From contig NC_049986.1 of NCBI RefSeq assembly GCF_000003815.2, positions 15,401,569-15,465,568 on the forward strand: 64,000 nt of DNA. The letters run 5' to 3'. Both the position numbers and the translations under genes were made by a program. This DNA is from Branchiostoma floridae. Taxonomy: Eukaryota > Chordata > Leptocardii > Amphioxiformes > Branchiostomatidae. The notes below the pieces were generated by a model. It had not been told where the DNA came from, made no database searches, and worked only from the letters and a program-made list of their open reading frames with translations. Positions 11,470-22,933 of this stretch are shown in pieces (within the stretch, counting starts at the first letter, position 1; every line of letters begins with the position of its first letter).

Positions 11470-14400
11470 GCTCGCACGCAGACAGGTAACAGCATTTGTT
11501 TTGGAATGAAAGCTCATCTGTGTTGAAAACAAAATAAATCGTTAGGTTCTCATTAGACATAAACTCACAATGTGTCACAGATCTAGATATTTGTTGAAGA
11601 CCATTGTGCCAGGCGGAAAGTGTGACAATAGGCATGTCTGTTTGTATAATGAGATCCCTGAAGACCAATGTTTGTGTTTGAACAGCTTGGTTTATTTTGA
11701 AATGTAATGGACGACTGTTTACGTTGCGCACTGGTACAGATAACGGCCTCACCGGATCAAAGGTGAAGGACGGAGAAAATACATCTACAGTAGGGCTGGG
11801 TATCGGTACAGAAAATTGAGGTCCAGGTCCGGTTCAGGTCCAGAGGATCAGGTCCAGGTCCGGACCTGAACCTGGACCTGATTCAGTATGACTCATACCA
11901 ATGGTCCATTTCACTACAAAGAAATCTGTTTGGTGGAGTATGAGACTTACACTGGCGTTTTAAAATCCTACAACGCTAACTGCACCTGTACGATTGACTG
12001 TAAACCTTGGTAGAAATTACTATAAACTCTACTCTACTTCACTCTTGTTATTTTCTTCCAACTGCAAGCGCCAAAACGTGTGAATGCCTGATAAAATAAT
12101 ATGTTAATTTTCTAATCGGTCCAACATCCGGTCCACCTAATGTTTTCAGGTTCGGTTTTTCTGGACCGGTCCAATAAGAAAAACCGGTTTTGTACCGGTA
12201 CGCTGTACCGATACCCAGCCCTAATGTACATCAATAGTTAGGGACGAACCAAACAGTGAGTATGGGGGGTGCCACGTTGTTGACATTCTTCCTTGGATGG
12301 ATACCAAGCGCAATTGTATATTGCTTTTATTACGTCTTTCTTAAAACATTTTTTTTCTTCAAATATATCCTTTCCATAAGTTCCCGATATGCTTCAGGGC
12401 TTAATGTGTTTTGCAAATCCTCCTCAAATAAGATATCTTCTTGGTTCAGAAATATAATCCTCTTGCAAAAAAAGTTTACGCTTCACTGGTAAGACGGAAA
12501 TGAGTAGTGCCAAGTCATCATTTACAATAATTGTGAACTGTTAGTTCCTTCGCCGATCTCTAAATTTTCTTGTTTGTTATTTTCTATTCTCAGTGACAGC
12601 CATGAACGTCATGGTTCCCACGAAAGTGAGCTGAAAGAGTTCTGTCGTGGAGAGTGCCCTGAGTACGAGGTGCTGTGCCACAACCATGAATACGATGTGA
12701 GACGGTACAAAAGCGCCCTCTGGATCTCCACCACGGTATCGGACCCGTCTCTGTACCAGGGTCACGTACGCGGCTGGAACCGCCTGCACAAGTATATCAG
12801 AGGAGGGAACAAGGAAGGTACGTAAAATGTTAACGTTATGGTATCGCACTAACGCTAAAAAACGTTGCGAATTTCCCCTGTACTTTTGACATGAGGGTAT
12901 ATGATATAGCACTATACATATATGATGTCGTATTTCTTGGCGACACCACAGGGGTGGAGCTAATATATTCCTGTGATCGATATGAAAATGGTTCAAATTT
13001 CCTTGCATGCTTTTACTGTGAGGGGATAATACTGTTTTAGGCACAGGCCATATACTAAAAGATCGATAATTAGGACACAGCAAATTGCACATTCGAACCA
13101 TGTTGAATGCTACATGGTTGTTTTGTAACATTTCCAGGAGTGAAGATGCCGTACACCGCACCCCTGGTGACACAAACCCGGGAACCCCAGGAGAGCCCCT
13201 TCCACGAGGTCACCGTGTCCATGCCGCTTCCCAAGGACATGGCTAAGAACCCTCCCACACCGATCGACCCTCATGTATGTTAACCGTAATTCTTATCTTC
13301 ATGAAGTATCTATTTTCACTAGCGTTTGTCTGCTGGCCATGGATGGATTGGTTTCATACTCGATGTGTTGGTAGGGTGTGGCAAAATTGGTTAGATTTTG
13401 CCCCCCCCCCCGCCCCTGGCGGCTTCGCTTGGTACTGCAACGGAACTTCCAATTTTGATATCTCGCTATATATTTTGGTGATAGAAATCTCTTGACGTAA
13501 ATTTAGACACCCTAGCGGCTAGTTTTGTAATTGCAGGAGCTTTTCTGTAAAAATGTCCGTAGAGGATAATTGAAGAAAAGTTTGATTTTTGGGTTTATAA
13601 GTAGCTTAGACAAAGATATAAAAAAAATGAAATAAAAATTATGCAACTATGCAAAATAGGAGGACAGTTTTTCAATGTCCTGGGCATGATATGATGTTGA
13701 CATTTGGTTCAGAGCTATAAAGATAGTTTTTGACGTCAGCACAAGGTGGCGCAGGTTTGAGCCCCCTTACATTTACTTTTTGAACTGCACGGGCATTTTA
13801 TGAAAACATTCCAATGAGGATAACTGAAGAAAGGAACGATAGATTCCAAAATTTTAAGCATACAGGTAGCTTATGCAAAGATGTATACATGAAATGCATA
13901 TTATGCAAATGAGGACTTAATTTGTTCCAGGTGGTGATTGATCTCGTACCCGAGTCTATCGTGTACGTGAAGAAGTACCGAGGCCGTGCCGCCCGTGTCG
14001 GGTTTGTGGCAGAGCGGGAGGCCAAGAAGTTTTTCACCACCCTGGAGCACCACCATGAACCCTTCCATGGCAAGAACGACTATTTCTACATCGCTCAATA
14101 CGACAGGTAAGCATTTTGTTACTCTGTGACGGAGGGTAACCTCCGACGACAGAGTATTGTTGTTGTCCGGTGTGATGAGTGTTCGCATCAGTATCTCTAT
14201 AATATGTTCACGTTGCAGCATTCGTATGTAGCTTGGCATCTCGCCTGCACGCACGTTTTTTTTTCTATAGCTGTTTTTATCATCGATGTAACATTTTCAG
14301 AAGTCACCCCTATATTCCTGGTATTGTAGAACAGGCCATGTGGTTTGGGGCTTTGGTAATTAGCTTATCTCCAAGCAGATATGGGGTTATGTGTTCTCTA

Positions 14401-17400
14401 ACGTAGAGAACAGCTGTCGCGGCAGAGGAATCCCTAAACAGATGTTAGACTCTGGCTTTCTAGCACATTGCATTGGTCAGTGCCAGTGTTACGCCGATGG
14501 GCGGTTATACCGGCTATATAGATACAAATACAGATAGTTCTATTTTTCTGGTCTCACTACAGCAGTCGTGCTGGATCTTCTGACCCGAAAATGTACAACG
14601 AGATTTGGGTTTTCGCCATGAACGAGAGGACGTTCAAGTGGCTAGAGTTCAACGACCTCAACGGCCACGGAGAGGGACTGCCCCACTGCCTCCATCACGA
14701 CAACAGAGTCGGTTCGTGGCACAAGATGAACCAGGAGGACATCCCTGTAGAGGCCCTGGCCAGGAGGCAGTGCTCTGAGACGTTCTGTGAAGGTACGACA
14801 GCCAATATTTGCCTGAAAAGGTAGAATATATAGTTTCCAGATGTGTTGTTCCTTCACCACCGCATCTACGTATATCTCTTTCAGCACCGAAGAAGTGTCC
14901 CAAGTATTCGGCAAAGGCGGTGAAAGAGGTGGACGACGAGACCATCCAAATTAGAGAGGAGAAGGACCTGAAGGCTGTCGGTGTCGTCCCTCTCACCTGT
15001 AACTTCGACACGGCCATGCACTCGTCTACAGGACCCCTGATGCAGTATTTGAACGAAACAGGTGACGGAAACTTTATATTTATCATGGAAATCGTGTTTT
15101 TTGTACGTCAAGTGCCAATGTTGGTCTGATCTGAAGAGGTTATCAGGACATTTTGATGATGACTAAACTGGTGAGTCAAAGCTGCCCGGAAGTCTGCACT
15201 TACACTAGAATTGCCAAGTACTTCTAGTAAATCATTGTATTTTCCCCCTCTTTATAGGAGTGCCTTTGTCAGACGTCGCGGCTACTATGACTGCTGTCGT
15301 AGAGAAGCGAGATGATGAGGATGGAAAGGAGGGCTGTGGAAAATTCTACAAAGTCTACTTCGGCATGGGCGGCGGAAGTGGCAAACCGGAAGATGTAGGT
15401 TTATCTTTCTAATGCGTGACTCAGTATGCGACTCTTCTACTGCTGTATCCGTCTTCATGTCGAGATAGAAAATGTGGAATTCATAATGTTTTATTTTGAC
15501 TATTACCCAGGACTACACCCTGTCTTTGAATGAAGACCTCTTCAAGGCACCGAAGACCATTAAGGTGTTGCACGATGGGAACGCTGCCGGAGGGAAGTAA
15601 GTTGATGACTATTTTTTACGTTCAGAGCCTCGGAGCTGGTAAGTCAGAACGTGTGTACATGTATGGATATGATGAATAATGATAACCAAAGCAAAGGAGC
15701 TTTCATTTTGATGTTGGACGTTACATTTATAATAACAATAGACACACACACACACAGCACTTTTTATCGCCACACAGTAACTTCTACACCAAGTGTTTTG
15801 GTGGCAACGCCTACTACGAACCAACCACTGTCACTACAACGTCGAAGATGACCATGGACAAGTTGAGGGATGCAAAGAAGTGCATGCTGGAAGACCACTT
15901 CACTGTGATCGAGTACCACTCGCAGTCCAGGCTGTTCGACAGGTTTAATGAGGTACATGAGCCATCGTTTTTTATCGATCATCACATATGGTGACTTGGG
16001 AGTTTTCGTATTTTTAATCCACAAAAATGGTGGACCATATTACGTAACTCTCACAAGACTGCAAATACCATATCAGGAATTAGTTCGAAGTTTGTTCGCG
16101 ACAACTTTGGATGAAGGCTTGACAGGGTGTAACGTTACGATGGATGCTCTTTGCTGCTGCTTTGTTCCCAGATCAACATCGATGCCGATCTGGACTGCAG
16201 TGACCAGGAGGGCCGTCCGGAGTTCACCTTCCACCTCCCACTGAGTAAGGGCTACCACCGGGACGAGGCGAAGCCGGTGTTCGGGGACCGCTGCACCACG
16301 TACGAGTGCCCCAACATGTCCATCGCCGTGAGATTTGAGAACAACCTCAGGCTGATGAAACATCCAGCAGGTAACATCAACCCATTGCACCAGTAAATCG
16401 TCTCGGGCGCGTATATTATAACGAGCTAGTGAGTGCTGGTTGCATGAAAGCACAGAAAGAATTGCAAAAAAAAAGCTACGATTGAATTTTGAATTGGGGA
16501 TAAAGCTGGATCCAGAAATTTTCTAATGCTCTTTCTGATTCTACTGTTTCGAGATACATGTAGATCACATGCAACCCCGGTGTAGGTTCACGGTGGCCGG
16601 GTGGTATTTTGCTTCGGCGGCATTACCGGGGAAGGGGACGATGCTGAGCTTGTACTGAATCTTTACAGCATTTTCAACCTTCTTTTTCGCTTGTTCCACA
16701 GGAAAGTGGATCTGCTCCAACAGCACAGGAGTGTCTTGTTCGTACGCACAGGCCTGGGAGAAGGCACTCCAGCCCATCTTGTCATACATCAACGGTAAGA
16801 ACGAGGACAACGTGAGGATGGACATGACGAGACCTCTGTATGGACAGGTGTGGGGCTTTTTCTTACCTTTTAGCAGCGGTAAATTGTTGTTACCACACCC
16901 GTGTCGAAAAAATCGACTGAGAAACATTATGAACATGTACAGATTCCCCCAAAGGAGCTGCTGGTCACTTCTACTGTCCTACTGTCATCTGGTTTTAGAT
17001 AACCAGGACTGTTGTACTTGTAATCATTGAATTGTGCAACAACAACTTTAAATGACGTTTATATAGTTATAATACTGTAATCATTATGGTGTTCCACATT
17101 CTTCCTCTTGATTGTACCTTTGTCACATTTCGTTGTGATACGTAAGTTATGCAAGTGTAGGAATTGCTTTGTACATCTTTAGAAATGAGCCTTCAGTGCT
17201 GAGCATGCTGTGGTGTCTTTGGTACAGTCTGGACAATTTTACTTGCAATGCAATGTAACGTAAACATGCTGCTTGTTTTCTCTTATGGCCAGGGACATAC
17301 AGGAGAGAAGGGAAACGAGTGTGTGAAGACGTTCACGTTGTGCATGTACCTACCAGTAGAACATACAGAGAACCCACCAAAGCCCATCGATGACCATGTA

Positions 17401-20400
17401 CGTACAAGCTGTATTATCCAAGATTGAAATCTAAGCTCTGCTGACTTGACATTGTAATGGATACGATGGAAATTTAATACGTGACTACTTAAGGTGTAAT
17501 GTCGGCCGATGGAGTCCTTTTGTATGTCGTTGTCTTGTACATACACAGCTTTAACAAAGATTACAACGACACGACACATTTTTGTATGAAGCCGAAATCA
17601 CAGGATGTAGTGGTCAAGTAACAGTCATACGTAAACAGAGCAACCCATTCAATTCAATGGCAAATAAGGAATAATGCACACATCTCGGAGAAAGCCATTA
17701 TATTGTACACAATTTGCAAGGAGTCATAAATCAAAATCGCCATTTCAGCTACAACCGTTCAAATACTGAAATATCAGTATTTCCCATTAAATTTCATTAT
17801 ATTTCTTTCAGATTGGCATCCGAACAGCAGACAAAGAAATCTACTGGTTCCAGTCCGTGTTCGTGGGAGAGCCGACTCCGGAGAGGATGTACAAGTCCCT
17901 GACAGACATGACTGAGCAACTTGACGATCTCAAGCCGTTTGGAGTCGATTATTCCATAGATGGAACGGTAAATACATGTTGGAAACTCGCCCTATGAATA
18001 CGCATAGAATGTATCTTGATAACATAGAAGATAACGACTCCCAAATTATTTGTATATACACTTTGTAACACTTATAATCAAAATCCACTGTATTCGATTG
18101 AGGGAAGTTGAAATGACAGTATTACAGTTCGAGGTAATTTTATATCATACGTAATACGTATCAATAGTAGGGTTATCCTTTATCCTCCAAGTAATTCCGG
18201 TTACTAGTAAATGCGTTCATCATGGAATATTTCGATATCATGAATGTACATTGATGATCTGACCTTTTCATATGCACTAGTTTGGAAAATGTATTCTTTC
18301 CTTCTAAGAGATGATCTTTGTACATTGACGTTTTTGTGTTCCAGGAACTTTGGTTCGGAGGGTACGACGAACCTGGGGATGAGCAAGGTCTGCACGAAAT
18401 CATCATTGTAGACCAGCAGCACATCTACTGGAAGGTAAGGACATTTTTAGATTTCTTCGTTAAATCCGCTCGCATCACTTTCCTCTCCTAGGTTCTTAAT
18501 CATCAACATATTCTTTTTAATCATTATCTGTATCCTTTTCCTATATGTAGTCTCACATCGTATCTGTAAGCGTTTTAATTCACAGAAACATAAATGTTTT
18601 AAAAAGTTATCTATCTGGTCGACGTTTTGGTAAACCCTCGGTTACCATCGCCCAGGAAAGAATGTACACTGCTACTCTTTTCCGCATGGTGGCATTGCGG
18701 TCAAGACGCAGTAACAAATGTGACTGAGTCCTTGCCCCTTCTTTATTCTTATTTTTTTTAAATTATCAATAAAACCTTACAGCCAGAAGAAAAGGAGGGA
18801 GAGGAGGAGGAAGAGAAGGAGGAGACGGACGCCCATGATCACGACTGGGTGGACCTTCCCAAGCCGGAAGGCTGCAATGACGAAACTTGTCTAGACATCC
18901 ACGTCACCAAAGAGCACGAAGACTTTATGGAGATCCACTTCCCGAAGAGTAAGTCCATTCTAAGATGTTTCCATCTTCCTTCAATAAGTTGGCATATGTG
19001 CAGATGATATTTCATCCGTGATAGTTGAGGTCATCATACAAGGACTGTCAAAGAATCATCAGAGTCTTCCAACCATCCCTGAACAGTGACGTGGGGTTTT
19101 AGAAGCTTATGAACCACATTAAAGTGTTACTAATTTACAAAATGTGACGTTACATAACCAGTTTTGTATAGAAGGATGAGAACTTGCTGAATTAAAGTAT
19201 TACAGTTCGAGCCCCTTCTATAACTTCCATCAGATTCGAATTCTAAATGGACAAAGATACAGAGGTCAATGGGACTTTGATGGGTTGTCATGTAGTCCGA
19301 TGATGGGTTCATTTCTGACAGTTTGATGTCGTTTCTAGCCAAGGGCGTGTGTCAGTGGGCGAAGGGCTGCAACAAGGGGACGTCCGGACGGTCTTCCTTC
19401 CTGCCGCTCTTCAAGTACTTCAACGGAGACAACGCGGAGAACGAGGTGATTGGAGACATGACGTCACCAATCGTTGTACAGGTGAGTTGTCACACATACT
19501 TGAGCACACGTACACAAAAATAGATTAGAGAGAGATTTATGATATTTACTTATATTTGGGATAAAAATTGTACGTGGGTAAATGACAAATGAGTCGAGGA
19601 ATTTTCCAGCACTTGAATGTAATTTCTTGTTACACAATAAATTCTGAAGGTAAACGCCTCTAGTATACGACAAAAGTTGTCTCTAATTGAATCTGCAATA
19701 ATCTTTAGATCATTGGAAAGGATGTCAGAAATAGTTGCATATGCTCAATGAGTGTTTTCCGTGCTTCAGATCAAGACTCATAGTGGAGAAGAGGAGGGTG
19801 CAGACATGGGTGCGTGTGACCGTGAGTTCCAGACCTGCGCCAGGCTGCCTGATGCCTGGATCGACCAAGGCAAGGACATACCAAAACCGAACGGAGAAGG
19901 GGTGCGTCATTTATATTGTCGTTACAAGTATAAATACTAATTGCTTCGGAAGAAAGGGAAAAGTATGGAACACTTTATCAAATACTACAGACTTGAAGAG
20001 TCTGAGGTTGGGCTGGAGGCAGTTAATAGACACGCGGAATATTCATATTTTCAGAATGGTATAGAACATAGACCTGTTCTTTGTATATCCGTATCCTGTG
20101 TGAAAAATGTTTCTTGTCCCTTTCCATACTCAGTGGCGATACTTATATTTTTAAACTCTCACACAGATGTCAACGTTTGACAACGAAGGTGCGGACGCCT
20201 ACGCCATCTCCCTGAAGGGAGTGACTGACAATTCACTGGAAGGCACATTGGCAGAGCGCATGGAAGAACTCGGACAAAAGTTGCAGGAGGAGGGACTCGA
20301 GTTTGACAAGGTCTGGAAAACTTACTTAAACACCGATGACCACCACCCTGTACATTTCGGACCAGGAAAAATCGTTTTTTAGCAAACCTGTAAGACCACC

Positions 20401-21492
20401 TGCAGATGCAGTCTATAAGTTTGACAATTTATCTATTACATGTCTATTGTTATCAGGATGAGAGGCATGCAACGACCTACAATGTTTTGAATATGTTGTG
20501 TTGCTCCATTCAGCTTACGTCACTAATACTTGATTCAAAATATCTTTGTTTACAATATTTTTTTTTACTCAATCAGCTGGAAAGTGGACACTGCCACATG
20601 TGACATATTTAATTATACGTTTTTCCCTTGCTCGTGCCCCCCTCCCCAGGACTGGGTGCTGGTCTTCGCGTACGACACCCCTTTCACCCCCCCTGAGGAT
20701 AAGGTCACCTACATGGCTTTCCTCAAGCCCTCTGGAGCTAAGGAGGGAGGAGGTAAGGACGTCGATCGGATAGGTGTTAGAATATTGAAGGAAGGAGCTT
20801 CTTGTCGTTGTTTCCATAAAAGACAAGGTTTTCCTAGCAAACGATCTTAAAACAAACAGGAAGGTTTAATTCAATCCGTTTTTATATCCATATATATTTG
20901 ATTATAAGTCGTGTTGATTTGAAGTCATGAATGTCCAGTAGCTGTCTCACACAAAGGGCCTGTCACTGTGGCCTAAAACGGCAAAGTTAGAAAATAAGAA
21001 AAGCAGTTCCACCCGGCATTACGTTCATGGTTACCAGGTATTTCAACTACTAGTAGCCATCTAGGTTATAACAGTCGGTACTTACTGTTTCCTGTTTCTT
21101 TCTGTCCTTTCATGACTCCATATCTGTCCACCTAGGCCAATATATATAATGCTATGCAAAAGAGAAGTAATATTCTAACAATGTGAAATACACTATGCCG
21201 CCATATTTTCTGTTATGTTAGATTAATACATTGTACAAGTTGCAATCGTTGTGAATAAACTTGACTTGACTTGTTTTTCTTCTGTGTCGAACGTGCAGAG
21301 ATGGCAAGTGACGAGGCCAGTGTGGAGAAACCGGCGAGCGACGAGGAGAAACCAGCCGAGGAGAAGGAGGGAGATGATGAGGGAGAGAAAGAAGAGGAAC
21401 CTACGGAGGGAGATGAGGAACCTACGGAGGGAGAAGAGAAATCCGAAGATGAGACAGAGGCACCAGAGGAAGAAGGAGAAGATGAGGAATAG
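9985..21492 (+). CDS. Gene B: secreted four-unit SOUL/HEBP-like protein, His-rich N-terminus
   Basis: Twenty coding exons: 9985-10253, 12594-12817, 13138-13274, 13931-14106, 14563-14792, 14885-15061, 15258-15394, 15511-15596, 15778-15952, 16172-16370, 16702-16847, 17293-17397, 17812-17967, 18345-18434, 18783-18948, 19339-19481, 19770-19901, 20167-20310, 20650-20752, 21299-21492. All borders are GT..AG with matching phases, giving 3189 nt and 1062 residues. Signal peptide at 1-20 (hydrophobic, ending VCHA). Residues 21-89 hold about 25 His among Glu/Asp. Four SOUL-like units follow at about 107-290, 345-545, 575-769 and 795-998, then an acidic tail. Unit 1 shows the HEBP landmarks in order: YDVRRYKSALW, YIRGGNKEG, KMPYTAPL, PPTPIDP, VYVKKYRG, YIAQYD and NEIWVF. 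Animal HEBPs are usually single-domain and cytosolic; here the signal peptide and paired Cys argue for secretion. Heme or porphyrin binding is inferred from the family. A gap in the first coding intron could hide an exon, though gene C has none there. Confidence 0.88.
10510..11121. other. Assembly gap
   Basis: 612 N in the first coding intron of gene B. A run of C follows shortly after (about 11197-11214), typical of a hard-to-sequence stretch. Confidence 0.98.
11419..11465. repeat. (CA)n microsatellite
   Basis: About 23 CA units in an intron of gene B. It generates spurious Val/Cys and Thr/His reading frames on both strands. Confidence 0.95.
11791..12223. mobile_element. MITE with 19-bp terminal inverted repeats
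   Basis: The ends TAGGGCTGGGTATCGGTAC and GTACCGATACCCAGCCCTA are perfect reverse complements, 433 bases apart. The interior has tandem GGTCCAGGTCCGG-type palindromes and no coding frame. No clear target-site duplication was found. It lies in the first coding intron of gene B. Confidence 0.8.
12594..14792 (+). other. Gene B SOUL unit 1 (four exons)
   Basis: The most canonical unit. It starts at the CRGEC motif and runs through EYDVRRYKSALW (exon 12594-12817), KMPYTAPL to PPTPIDPH (13138-13274), VVIDLVPESIVYVKKYRG to YIAQYD (13931-14106) and NEIWVF (14563-14792). The last exon adds a linker ending in CSETFC, which opens unit 2. The order and spacing of these motifs match the HEBP/SOUL fold. 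Confidence 0.85.
13541..13915. repeat. Two diverged direct repeats in a gene B intron
   Basis: 13541-13665 and 13789-13915 share the order GAGGATAA(C/T)TGAAGAAA, TAGCTTA, CAAAGAT and TATGCAA(A/C)T. The second copy ends next to the acceptor of the exon starting at 13931. It is probably part of a dispersed non-coding repeat. Confidence 0.5.
14885..15952 (+). other. Gene B divergent unit 2 (four exons)
   Basis: Exons 14885-15061, 15258-15394, 15511-15596 and 15778-15952. The second exon is 137 nt with 1-0 phases, exactly like the second exon of unit 1. Typical SOUL residues are mostly lost. A strongly kept block, CFGGNAYYEP to SQSRLFDRFNE, aligns with the C-terminal half of unit 1, where NEIWVF sits. 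Assignment as a SOUL relative is inference from position, exon structure and this block. Confidence 0.55.
16172..18434 (+). other. Gene B SOUL unit 3 (five exons)
   Basis: The exon at 16172-16370 holds a linker and then CTTYEC. Following exons give AWEKALQPILSYINGKNED, MTRPLYG, LPVEHTENPPKPIDDH, VFVGEP and ELWFGGYD. These match the YI.GGN, MT.P, PPxPxD and terminal beta-strand landmarks of SOUL domains. Introns fall after MTRPLYGQ, PPKPIDDH and VDYSIDGT, all phase 0. Confidence 0.75.
18783..20752 (+). other. Gene B SOUL unit 4 (five exons)
   Basis: The exon at 18783-18948 begins with an acidic Glu/Lys stretch, then CNDETC. Later exons give FLPLFKYFNGDNAEN, MTSPIVVQ, LPDAWIDQGKDIPKP, AERMEELGQKLQEEGLEFDK and AYDTPFTPPEDKVTYMAFLK. 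The intron positions and phases are those of unit 3, so units 3 and 4 are the more closely related pair. Confidence 0.75.
21299..21492 (+). other. Acidic C-terminal exon of gene B
   Basis: The last exon encodes about 64 residues, mostly Glu, Asp, Lys and Pro, with a repeated EEPTEGDEEPTEG-type motif. Gene C has a similar exon (35601-35791). Genes A and D lack it. It is low complexity and probably disordered. Confidence 0.85.
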
Positions 21493-21585
21493 AATATCGT
21501 GCAATCGTAAACGTGTAGAAAAGTGTACATCAGTTTTTTTCCTACAATGTATTTGTATCGAGAATCTATTGATTGAGAAAATTGA

Positions 21586-21591
21586 AATAAA
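21586..21591 (+). terminator. Polyadenylation signal, gene B
   Basis: AATAAA 94 bases after the stop codon of gene B. Confidence 0.65.
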
Positions 21592-22826
21592 TGATTTAGT
21601 CAAGAAAGTTATTTTAGAGCTTTGTCAGCATAGCCAGCAGCTGCATAATGTTGTTTAAATGAGTAGCGAGAGTCGTCGTGGGTTTTTGTGGCAAACGATC
21701 TGTGCACTTCTGCATGAATTCTTCACCCGATATGCCTCAAATTTCTTTACTATACACATAGACTTCCCTGTAAAGATATAAGATATAAAGTAGATATCTG
21801 AAAACATATCAGATCACGAGGTTGTGGTCAACGTTTGCACTGTTCTTTCTAATGACGACATAGACCAAATCCTATGGTAGATTATAGGCTGTGTGTACTG
21901 AAGTTGTACTAATTTCTATCCTTACACAAAGCAATAAACAAAAGTCAACGTTACAAATAATGTCATGTGGATCATTATCTCGGTTTCTAAAATATCCAGA
22001 GATTATGATGAATGGACATCAACGGACAACAAATGAGCGACCGAATTCCATTACTTCCCTGAAAATGGAGGTATTGTTTTGGTCTGTTTGTTTGTTTGTC
22101 TTGGTGTGTGTGCATGTTTGTTTGTTTGTTTTGGTGTGTGTGCATGTTTCTTCTCGCTCCCGGGTCCAAGTGTGTTTCCATGCTGAGTTGTAGACAACTG
22201 ACAGGATACGTGAAGGCTGGGCTGGCCTGTGGATAAATGACTTCTGCAGGCCGACAGGAGGGGGATGTTAGCACAAGGCCAAACGTCAGGGTGGATGTCA
22301 TGCGCCAGAAAGTGGAGGTTACATGCGTGCAATGGACCCGATTGACCTTAAGACCGTTAAATCAATGGTTGTATTTAATAATAAAGAATACAACCATTCA
22401 TGAAACCCCAAATTGCGTCCTTATTACAAAAGGTTTACTGCAGATTACATAAGGCATCTGCCAGATGTTTGGATCCTCAAGGACCGCCTTTCAGGAATTA
22501 CAACTCTAGTTTTTTCTGCCCAATCGGCGGGCTATTTGAAATACATTTTGTTCTTAGTGTACACAGTATACAATGTAAACCGACAAGAAGGTCACACTGA
22601 ATACATCACGACTTAAGAGGTGATACGATTCCTGTGACAATACTTAAGCAGTGCATCTCTAAGGCGTACAGCTGCAGAAATTTGACTTTTTCTTTAGAGG
22701 CAGTGTCATTGGATAATCAGTTTTTATGATAAGCTGATAATCACCTCGAGGATGTCCTAACCTGGCAAATTGGGCCGGTGTTATTTACCCCCTCCCCCCG
22801 CACACACACATAAACAATCGCCTGTC
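21592..22826. other. Intergenic spacer B-C
   Basis: About 1.2 kb without a supported gene. It has a short TTTGTTTG/GGTGTGTGTGCATG tandem at about 22085-22150, introduced by AAAATGGAGGTAT, a motif also seen at 41656-41670. The small frames here are repeat or chance. Confidence 0.65.
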
Positions 22827-22836
22827 CTTCATAAGG
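22827..22836 (+). promoter_or_regulatory. Core promoter of gene C (degenerate TATA)
   Basis: The block matching the B promoter has CTTCATAAGG where B has CTTTATAAGG, so the TATA core is weakened by one base. The rest of the block up to the donor is well kept. Confidence 0.5.
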
Positions 22837-22856
22837 GGTGAGCTTGTTTGTTGTGA

Positions 22857-22933
22857 CGTAGTTAATACCGACCTACAATCAGACTCGTCTGCAGTGGTGG
22901 CGAACGCTTAACAACAAGCTTAGTCCCAACAAC
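22857..22933 (+). other. Non-coding exon 1 of gene C
   Basis: The counterpart of the gene B 5' UTR exon. It shares CTGCAGTGGTGGCGAA and ends at the donor CAAC|GTGAGT. The start is estimated from the TATA-like element. It would join the acceptor TGTTCCAG ending at 24246. Confidence 0.5.

Noticed and set aside
12577-13173. 198-codon minus-strand frame opposite the first unit 1 exons of gene B
   Set aside because: Mirror of two conserved + strand exons and the intron between; a similar mirror appears opposite gene C, so it follows the sense coding.
21213-21658. Ser-rich and Arg-rich frames over the acidic exon of gene B
   Set aside because: Antisense or shifted reading of GAG/GAA-rich coding sequence.
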